Below, piece by piece: positions 49,894-57,368 of a stretch of 64,000 nt of DNA (its first letter is position 1; each line of letters opens with the position of its first letter). The notes beneath the pieces are model-generated. The model saw nothing but the letters and a program-made list of their open reading frames with translations, was not told where the DNA came from and ran no database searches. A program made the translations under genes and the position numbers. Source of the DNA: Algibacter mikhailovii (GTDB taxonomy: Bacteria > Bacteroidota > Bacteroidia > Flavobacteriales > Flavobacteriaceae); assembly GCF_014651495.1 (NCBI RefSeq), contig NZ_BMWZ01000008.1:1-64000 (forward strand). Direction: 5' to 3'.

Positions 49894-52701
49894 ATGGTAG
49901 ATCTGCTAAAAAAAACCTTTCATATACGGGATGGAGAGCTTAAAATAGCCCTTTACATGCAGTTATATATATTTATAATTATAACTGTATTACTTTTAGT
50001 AAAACCTACAATTAATGCTTTATTCTTATCTCATCTGGGTTCTGAGGAACTGCCAACAGCCTATTTGCTTGTTGCGGTACTCGCCATTTTAACATCTTAT
50101 TTTTACAACAGGTTATTGCGGTTTGTAAGCATAAAAGTTATAACCGTTATTTCGCTTGTGTTTTTTAGTGGTATCTTCTTTTTATTAGGCTACCTCTTAT
50201 ACGCACATATAACACATGACTATATTTTATACGCCTATTATTTAAGTATCTCTCTTTTTGGGGTGCTGGTCACTTCTCAATTTTGGATCATTGCGAATAT
50301 GGTTTATAATGTGCGTGAAGCAAAGCGTTTGTTTGGCTTTATTGGTTCGGGAGCTATTGCAGGCGGTATTTTTGGAGGGTATATTACATCTATTTTAGCC
50401 GAAAGCTTTGGGTCTTATTATGTGATTCTATTGGCATCACTGCTCATTTTATTTTGTATTCCTATTCTCCTATGGGTTTGGAACCATAGACCGCATAACA
50501 TGGTTAAACCGCCAAAGGATGCTCATAGTAATACTATGCAACAGGAGAAGTCTGTACTTAAGGTAATTTTCAAATCAAAACACCTCACGTATTTGGCTTT
50601 AACTGTTGGTGTATCTGTTATTATGGCTAAATTGGTAGATTATCAGTTTAGTGATTTCGCACATATAAAAATTACGGATTCCCATGAATTAGCGGCCTTT
50701 TTTGGTTTTTGGTTTTCTACCTTTAATGTTATCTCCCTTATTATTCAGTTGTTTTTGACAAACAGATTATTAGCATGGTTTGGTGTTACTAGCAACCTGT
50801 TAATACTGCCTTTAGGGATTGCTTTTGGCTGCTTGTTATTTTTAGTATTTCCAGAATTATGGGTTTTAGTGTTATTAAAAGGACAAGACTCAAGTTTTAA
50901 ACAGTCTATTAATAAGGCCGCCATAGAGCTCGCCATTATGCCAGTGCCTTATGAAGATAAGAAGATCGCTAAGTCGTTTATAGATGTGGTTGTAGATAGT
51001 ATTGCAACGGGTATCGCAGGGTTTTTACTCATTTTTGTGGTTAAGGAACTCGACCTGCATTCGCGTTATATTACGGTGATTATTCTTTTCTTTTTATTTG
51101 TTTGGATTGTACTCATTTATCAATTAAGGGGCGCCTATTTTGATTCCTTTAAAAAGAATATACTGAAAGGCATTAGTCGTTTTGATAAAGAGCATCCGGA
51201 AGAAGATACTAAGCCATTAAAGTTTTCTATTATAGAAGTACTTACCAAAGGATCTGAAAAAGAAATACTTGAGTTGCTTGAAAATTTGGGAGATTCCATA
51301 TCAAAAAAACATGAGCCTTATATCATAAAGCTCTTAGATCATCCATCTAATTTGGTGAAAGCTGCAGCTATAAAAGAAATTTACTTCTTTAAGCATGATG
51401 CCGCTTTAAGTAAAATAAAAGACCTTGTTGAAACTAATGATGACCCGGAGGTGATATACGAAGCTATGGAGTATCTCCTTTTGCATACGAGCCTAGACGA
51501 TAAAACCCTTTTTGAAGACTATCTAGACCATAGCAAACCATATATTGCTGATGCCGCTTTATTGTGTTTGGCAGAACTTGCATTAGATAACAAATACCTT
51601 GTTAAACGATTCAACTTACATCAACGTATTAAGCAAAAATTAGATCAAATTAATGATTCACAATTGGAACTACCACAGGAAGAAATTGCCGAATTATTAG
51701 TGACTATTGGCTATGCAAGAAATTCGGAATTCTTTTATTTTATAAATGATTATTTGCTCAGCAAAAATATTTATGTAAAAGAACACGCTATAAAGGCAGC
51801 TGGTCTATCACAACATATCGGTTTTATCAAACCGGTTTTACTAGCTTTAAATATTGACGCAATCAGAGATACTACCATCCAAGCTTTACAGCGTTTTGGA
51901 AAGAAAATCCCAAGTTATATTTTGAAGCTCGATGAAAAGGAGCGTCTTGATAATGATATTAGAAAACATTTTCCAAAAGTTATAGCATCCATACGGTCAA
52001 AAGCCTCCTTAAAAACACTTCTGAAATTACTGCGTTCTAACGACGCATTTATCAGATTTGAAGGCGCTAGAACTTTAACCCATTTACATTTTAAAGGCCA
52101 TGGGATAAAATTTAAAAAGGCTACCATTTTAAAAGCGGTGCAATTTGAGTGTGACTTTTATAGAGAACGTTTAGGTATGATTTGCATCTTATCTGAAACC
52201 ATGGATAACTCTGAAGCAGGTAACATAGAACTACAAATTAAGAAAGAGCAACTGGTTTCAATGTTAAACCATGAATTAGAATTTAGTATGAAGGCTATTT
52301 TTGAGGAACTCACTTTAGTATTAAATAAGGACGATATGGAAATTGCCTATTATGGCTTAAAAGACCAGTCAGAAAGTGTGAAAATTAATGCCATAGAATT
52401 CTTAGATAGTTTTTTACATAAAGGTTTAAAAACGGACTTAATGCCGTTACTGGAATATCATTTTATTCAGGAAAACGAGCCAGTTGACTTAAGCGGTTTG
52501 CAACAAACTATAAACTCAGAGGAAACCTGTTTAAACTTTTTACTCAAAGGAGGTGCCCATAATACGAAAACTGCTGCACTAAATCTTATAATGCTTATCA
52601 AGGACAAAAGGCCTTATATGGATGCTCTTAATAGATTAACCACTAATAATAACGACACCATTTCAAAATTGGCCATCAAGGTATTACAAGCTAAGGCTTA
52701 A
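49894..52701 (+). CDS. ADP/ATP translocase-like carrier with C-terminal HEAT repeats
   Basis: 935 residues. The first 420 carry about 12 transmembrane helices, with the pattern of the ATP/ADP (TLC/Npt) carrier branch of the MFS: IIITVLLLVKPTINALFLS, FWIIANMVYNVREAKRLFGFIGSGAIAGG, and KGQDSSFKQSINKAAIELAIMPVP near 329-351. The rest (about 425-935) is cytoplasmic and all-helical, with HEAT-like repeats. Carriers of this branch swap nucleotides in Rickettsia, Chlamydia and plastids; homologues in free-living bacteria are of unknown role. It is encoded with an exported serine hydrolase and faces, tail to tail with an 11-base overlap, an operon for an exported ATP-using dikinase. Confidence 0.82.
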   Translation: MVDLLKKTFHIRDGELKIALYMQLYIFIIITVLLLVKPTINALFLSHLGSEELPTAYLLVAVLAILTSYFYNRLLRFVSIKVITVISLVFFSGIFFLLGYLLYAHITHDYILYAYYLSISLFGVLVTSQFWIIANMVYNVREAKRLFGFIGSGAIAGGIFGGYITSILAESFGSYYVILLASLLILFCIPILLWVWNHRPHNMVKPPKDAHSNTMQQEKSVLKVIFKSKHLTYLALTVGVSVIMAKLVDYQFSDFAHIKITDSHELAAFFGFWFSTFNVISLIIQLFLTNRLLAWFGVTSNLLILPLGIAFGCLLFLVFPELWVLVLLKGQDSSFKQSINKAAIELAIMPVPYEDKKIAKSFIDVVVDSIATGIAGFLLIFVVKELDLHSRYITVIILFFLFVWIVLIYQLRGAYFDSFKKNILKGISRFDKEHPEEDTKPLKFSIIEVLTKGSEKEILELLENLGDSISKKHEPYIIKLLDHPSNLVKAAAIKEIYFFKHDAALSKIKDLVETNDDPEVIYEAMEYLLLHTSLDDKTLFEDYLDHSKPYIADAALLCLAELALDNKYLVKRFNLHQRIKQKLDQINDSQLELPQEEIAELLVTIGYARNSEFFYFINDYLLSKNIYVKEHAIKAAGLSQHIGFIKPVLLALNIDAIRDTTIQALQRFGKKIPSYILKLDEKERLDNDIRKHFPKVIASIRSKASLKTLLKLLRSNDAFIRFEGARTLTHLHFKGHGIKFKKATILKAVQFECDFYRERLGMICILSETMDNSEAGNIELQIKKEQLVSMLNHELEFSMKAIFEELTLVLNKDDMEIAYYGLKDQSESVKINAIEFLDSFLHKGLKTDLMPLLEYHFIQENEPVDLSGLQQTINSEETCLNFLLKGGAHNTKTAALNLIMLIKDKRPYMDALNRLTTNNNDTISKLAIKVLQAKA

Positions 52702-53935
52702 TATTAATAATGTCATCTATTTTATTAGCCAGATCTAAATGTGCCCATGCAGAGTTATGATTTAATACGTTGGTCATTAAACATACCATATATTTAGTCC
52801 CATTGGGGTGTTCAACAATGATTACGGAATTCATATAATTAAACACATTGCCTTCATAATCAGAACAGTCTGGGTTTTTTTCGCGATCACATTTATAGTA
52901 ACTTCCCGATTTAAAATAGACCGCTGCATCATTTAATTTGGGTGACTGTGCATAACGAATACGTCGATCTGTTAGGTATATTAATCGCTTCATTTCTAGA
53001 CTGGTGTCCGCATCAACGATTTTACCTTGTTCTAGTAAAACTAGAAATTTCATTAATCCTTTAGGCGTGGCTTGGCTACCTCCTTTTCTTCCAACATACT
53101 TGCTAGATGCATGGGTAAACATGCCTCCTAAACGCCATTCGTCACTGCTAATGCCTAAATCTCTTAACGGGAGATTTACGACATCATGAGCAAGATTCGT
53201 TAATGAGTCCCTCGCCGTTGTTTTAAAAAATTCTAAGCCCTCATCGTCTGTTAAGTTGGGATAGTCTTTGCCAAAAGCATTCATAAGCATGGCCTCTCTA
53301 AATACCACCGTTGCGGCACCATTATTACTAACAGAAACCATATGATCTAACCATTCATATAACGAGAAAACATCACTGGAGACGACTTTACGTTTTACAA
53401 GCTTTTCTGTTTCTATGTTATAAACTGGAATTGTGTGATGATCTCCAGTTCCAAAAATTCCAGATGCGACACGTTTTTCGCGCAGGAGGTTTGTGCGTTT
53501 ATCCCAGGAATTGGGGTAAATCTTTTTTAATTCCGTAAAAAAGGCATTAAGAACAACAAGCTTGCCTACGCTTCCTGGTTGATACCCTTTATTTTCGTTG
53601 TACGCTGCGTACTTCAAATTGTTAGGATCAGTCATGTCTAACGCCGTAAGTGAATAATTCCCGCTAGGAATAACATGGCGAATGGCCTTTGTAAAAGCTT
53701 CGTCTTTCTGCAGCAGTCCTTCTAAAGATTCATTGTTTTCATCTGTTAAATTTAGTTTGATATCCGCAAGTTTTAAACGTGCGCCTTCAGGAATTCTAGT
53801 ATATGGTTTATCGCTATTAACCGCTTTTTGAACATAAACTAAACGTGCTATTTTTGTTGTTAAATAGCCATCTATGGGGTATAAACCAAGAGTGCTTATT
53901 AGAATCCCTAGAGTATAAAAGTATGTTTTAAGCAT
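52691..53935 (-). CDS. Exported serine hydrolase, beta-lactamase-like fold (second)
   Basis: 414 residues. N-terminal hydrophobic segment (about 5-22) as signal or anchor. Motifs of the penicillin-recognising enzymes: SxxK in PGSVGK (S122, K125), SxN in SVSNNGAAT (203-205) and KSG in YFKSGSYYK near 350. It is larger than class A enzymes and only distantly like the hydrolase of the opposing operon. The gene starts 5 bases after the dikinase gene, so they are co-transcribed; its stop overlaps the carrier gene by 11 bases. The substrate may be a wall or surface polymer; not known. Confidence 0.8.
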   Translation of the reverse strand: MLKTYFYTLGILISTLGLYPIDGYLTTKIARLVYVQKAVNSDKPYTRIPEGARLKLADIKLNLTDENNESLEGLLQKDEAFTKAIRHVIPSGNYSLTALDMTDPNNLKYAAYNENKGYQPGSVGKLVVLNAFFTELKKIYPNSWDKRTNLLREKRVASGIFGTGDHHTIPVYNIETEKLVKRKVVSSDVFSLYEWLDHMVSVSNNGAATVVFREAMLMNAFGKDYPNLTDDEGLEFFKTTARDSLTNLAHDVVNLPLRDLGISSDEWRLGGMFTHASSKYVGRKGGSQATPKGLMKFLVLLEQGKIVDADTSLEMKRLIYLTDRRIRYAQSPKLNDAAVYFKSGSYYKCDREKNPDCSDYEGNVFNYMNSVIIVEHPNGTKYMVCLMTNVLNHNSAWAHLDLANKIDDIINIKP

Positions 53936-53940
53936 AGGTC

Positions 53941-56886
53941 TTATAGTTTTAAGTTTAAATTAATTTTTTGATTCGTGTTTGTTTTTGGAGTTATGGCGTT
54001 TAAATACTCGGAACTTTTAGCCTTTTTATTCTCTACGAAAGGTCGAATTTGAAATAACCATAGTTTGTTGTCCTTAAAGCCCATTTCCATATCATAAGGC
54101 CCTCTATAATCTGAACCTGTTTGTTCAGGCATTTTCTTTCTAACTTGTTTCACCATATCTCTTATGGTTTGAATGTTTTTTGGAGATAAGATGGGTTTTT
54201 CGAAAGTGGTGTATTTTTTTTCAACACCTCCAGATTGGGGCAAACTTACATAAGCGGGTTCTCTAGAAGGAGACAATAATTGATCATTATCTTTGGCGAC
54301 ATTTCTTGTTTCAGCTATTTGCCCATCAACGGCACCACCTGCACCTTTGCTAAACGCAATGGTAAGATCGTCCTTTTTTCCAGCGTTTATTCCTGTGGTC
54401 ACTACAACTCCTGAATAATCTACATTAACGCCCGGAATAACTAAAATTGAAGGGAATACATACTCGGGATTTAGCAGATACTTTTGGCGCCATTTTAAAC
54501 TGCGTTCTGTATAAGGAGACGCCCAAACTTCTTTAATACCATTGATGATATGATTTTCAGTTTTCACATTAAACAGCGTTAAATTTAGACCAGCTCCAGT
54601 GAATTCTTTGAGGTCTTCCATATTGGTGTCGCTTCGTAAGAAAACGGGCGTTTCTCCAATAGGTGTGTTAAAGGCCTTTTGAAAATGAGATCTTAACTGG
54701 GCAATAAAGTCGGCATTTAATTCCATAGCCTCTATGGCCGTTCTTAACTTACTTAAACGTGAAAATTGATATTGATCAATTTCACTAGCACTTTTACTTT
54801 CTTTTTTCATAACCTCACACTGTTTATAGGTGTTGGTTAGAAACTCCCAATAGGAGCTATTTTCTCCCTTCATTGGGTTGTCCAGGTGCTTTCGGAAAAT
54901 TCCAAATGGTATAATAAAGCCATTAACAACATGCTCTGGGAAAATAGATTTTAATTGCGCAAGATTAGCGGCTTTAGGACCACATAATTTACCGGAATCT
55001 GATGCTCCAACGTCTTGCATATTTAAAATATCTGTTTGGTCGAGTTGAATTCTATCTACGGGTACAGTGATTTTATTGCTACTTCTTTCAACCTTACTAA
55101 ATAATTTTTTTTCTTCTGAAGTCATTTTATCTTCAGTTTTAAGGATCACATTACCTTTTGGAGATACCGCGTAAAACATATTCTTGCCGTTATACTTTAC
55201 CAAATCATCAAGATTATCTTGCGATAATGCCGCATTGGGAACGCCTAAATTTCTAGCCAATAATTGCACATGAGAGACTAAGTTGCCCTCAGAAACGGTC
55301 ATGATTCCCGCTACAGGTTTTAAACCTGAAGGCGGCCTGTCAAACACATAAATATTGTCTTTTTTAAAATCAATATTATCAATGGATCCCTGTACTACTA
55401 ACAGTTCACCATAAGCGTATCCAGGATTTAATCCTCTAATGGTTGCTTGTTTTTTTACATCGGCAACATCATTATTAATTGCAGATTTTTTTGAAATGAA
55501 ATTACCTAATTGGGAGACACTATTACCTAGATCTAAAGCAATGGAAGAACGAATTCTATCATCGATAAATCCATAGGCTAAAGGTTCAAACGTCATGTAT
55601 GTTTCTACAATTTCAGAATAGTTGGCTTTTACCATTAATGAACTCCATTCTACGACACCTCTGGAATTGGTAAGTACCTCATTAAGGTTTGTAATGGTTA
55701 GTTGATTGGCTTTTTGATACTGACGTAACGTAGGTGCTATTCTTTCATATTCCCATAGTTCTATAAGTCCTGTTGAAGCGGCAATATTAGCGAGCGTATC
55801 TATTTTTTCAAGCAATTCTTTTAAACTTGTAGGGACCCATTCTTGAGCGTTTTGGAAAACTGTGTTCTCAAGTTTATTAGAGATATCTAATGCTGAGAGT
55901 TTTGCTTTTGCCGAATTAAACGCATCGAAATTGGATCTTATATAAAACATGACAGGAGCAAGTATCTGTACTTTTTCCTTTGGACTTAAACCATTGTTAT
56001 ATTTGGAGAGTAGTTTACTAATTGCAGACTGCTGGTCACTTGAAAAATTATTGAGTTTATCTTGTATGGTTGACAAATCTATTGGCTTATAATAGTCCGT
56101 CATTGTAGAAATAAGCGTTTCAAAATCTTGCTTTTGGCTCGTACTTAACTTTGAACTGTTTGCGGCAACAAAATCTTTTACCGTTTGAATATCTTTTATT
56201 TCCGGATTGCCATGAATTTTAATTCTAATTTTCATAAAAGAAGCAACCTCTTCAGCCAAAACTTTTGATTCGCTTCTCATTTTTTGTGCTAAATTGGAAT
56301 CACCTGAATGCGGTATATCTTTTAAGGATTGTTTAAGTAAAAAGAAGTTGCCAGATATATTGTTTTGATCCAATACCCATTGATAAAAATTTATACCCCA
56401 TTCTTGCTCATCTTCAGATTGCATGGCACCACGATAGTACTGTCCACGTCTGTATATCCAACCATCATCGACACTTTGTAAATATTTAACTATTTGATAT
56501 TGTTTAATTCTGCTGTGATTATGATTTGAATCCCAAAATGTTTCATGCTCGTTATAGGCTAAAATATTCCCAAAGTAAAGCTCGTGATTATCTTCAAGTT
56601 CTTCAATCTCTGGTTTATATGTGGCATGTTGAATACCACCAACATCATCTGGACAATAATCTTTGGGTGCGCGAATAGAGCCATCATTGCAAAACCATTG
56701 TATTCTATAGTATGGACCTCTACTGTCTTTTTTGAAACCTTCAATCTGTTTTTTTATTTTTTCTGGAGAATGATTTTGAGAAAAACTTAATTGAAAGCCA
56801 AAAAAGATACTGAATGTTAGGATAGCAAGATTCTTTAATTTTGGTAATAATAAAAGCATAGAAAACGTTTTTTTAATGTAGACCAT
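53941..56886 (-). CDS. Exported glucan, water dikinase-like / PEP-synthase-like enzyme
   Basis: 981 residues. Signal peptide (hydrophobic 20-36, ending FSQ near 37; ATG at 56859 is an alternative start). A large N-terminal domain (about 40-480) has no clear match. Then a phosphohistidine swivel domain with H539 in SEGNLVSHVQLLARN, followed by a PPDK-type ATP-grasp domain (about 630-950): GPKAANLAQL, RSDTNMEDLKEFTGAGL (751-767), VNVDYSGVVVTTG, DMEMGF and QIRP (946-949). His domain before ATP-grasp is the order in plant GWD, not in PEP synthase, and the RSD-x-N-x-EDL-x2-F-x-GAGL form also resembles GWD. All catalytic positions seem present. ATP-dependent and outside the cytoplasm is odd; the adjacent carrier may matter. 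Confidence 0.8.
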   Translation of the reverse strand: MVYIKKTFSMLLLLPKLKNLAILTFSIFFGFQLSFSQNHSPEKIKKQIEGFKKDSRGPYYRIQWFCNDGSIRAPKDYCPDDVGGIQHATYKPEIEELEDNHELYFGNILAYNEHETFWDSNHNHSRIKQYQIVKYLQSVDDGWIYRRGQYYRGAMQSEDEQEWGINFYQWVLDQNNISGNFFLLKQSLKDIPHSGDSNLAQKMRSESKVLAEEVASFMKIRIKIHGNPEIKDIQTVKDFVAANSSKLSTSQKQDFETLISTMTDYYKPIDLSTIQDKLNNFSSDQQSAISKLLSKYNNGLSPKEKVQILAPVMFYIRSNFDAFNSAKAKLSALDISNKLENTVFQNAQEWVPTSLKELLEKIDTLANIAASTGLIELWEYERIAPTLRQYQKANQLTITNLNEVLTNSRGVVEWSSLMVKANYSEIVETYMTFEPLAYGFIDDRIRSSIALDLGNSVSQLGNFISKKSAINNDVADVKKQATIRGLNPGYAYGELLVVQGSIDNIDFKKDNIYVFDRPPSGLKPVAGIMTVSEGNLVSHVQLLARNLGVPNAALSQDNLDDLVKYNGKNMFYAVSPKGNVILKTEDKMTSEEKKLFSKVERSSNKITVPVDRIQLDQTDILNMQDVGASDSGKLCGPKAANLAQLKSIFPEHVVNGFIIPFGIFRKHLDNPMKGENSSYWEFLTNTYKQCEVMKKESKSASEIDQYQFSRLSKLRTAIEAMELNADFIAQLRSHFQKAFNTPIGETPVFLRSDTNMEDLKEFTGAGLNLTLFNVKTENHIINGIKEVWASPYTERSLKWRQKYLLNPEYVFPSILVIPGVNVDYSGVVVTTGINAGKKDDLTIAFSKGAGGAVDGQIAETRNVAKDNDQLLSPSREPAYVSLPQSGGVEKKYTTFEKPILSPKNIQTIRDMVKQVRKKMPEQTGSDYRGPYDMEMGFKDNKLWLFQIRPFVENKKAKSSEYLNAITPKTNTNQKINLNLKL

Positions 56887-57120
56887 AGTATTTTACAGTT
56901 TCATAGATCAAGATAGCTATAAATTCGGTTATGTAATATAAGCATTATACCTAAACTAAAACTTGTCTTTTGAAGGCCTATTTATAAGGTAAGTGTATTT
57001 TTTTTCAAATTTCAATAACGTTTTGAGTAATAATTGGAAATGATACACGTGTATTAGCGTTATCAGGTTTTATGTTGGACTAAATGTATTATACAAAGCA
57101 TGTATAGTTTTAAAAATATA

Positions 57121-57265
57121 AAAACCGCTCGGTCTTTTGAGATGACGGAGCGGTTTTATAAACTAACCAAACTAACCATATGAAAACTTACTCTATATGC
57201 CTCATATTATAGAGCGAGGCATCTCTTTTAAAGTTATGTACCTTAGTACGCTTTGCTTTTTCTTT
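57121..57265 (-). ncRNA. Putative small RNA, copy D of four
   Basis: Minus-strand -7 box TATCTTTG (57271-57278), AATAGAAA, invariant doubled GGTTAGTTT and a terminator with CCGCTC / GAGCGG plus inner GTC/GAC (57121-57157). The best pseudoknot of the four: stem 1 AGAG/CTCT (plus strand 57223-57226 and 57211-57214), loop ATGCCTC pairing 7 of 7 with downstream GAGGCAT (plus strand 57216-57222 with 57197-57203) and an eight-base A/T linker. The -7 box differs from the others exactly at a degenerate consensus position. Confidence 0.72.
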
Positions 57266-57270
57266 CTATT

Positions 57271-57344
57271 CAAAGATACTATGCCTTAGTCTACTAGTTT
57301 TAGTAAACTACAGTGAAGCCACCTTTTTGCTAGGTGAAGCGTCT
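57271..57344 (-). promoter_or_regulatory. Promoter and tandem operator of small RNA copy D
   Basis: TATCTTTG (57271-57278), 35 bases, direct repeats TGAAGCCACC (57314-57323) and TGAAGCGTCT (57335-57344) with a 21-base period, as read on the plus strand. Confidence 0.67.
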
Positions 57345-57368
57345 TAAAGTCTATGTGATATGCTTGGC

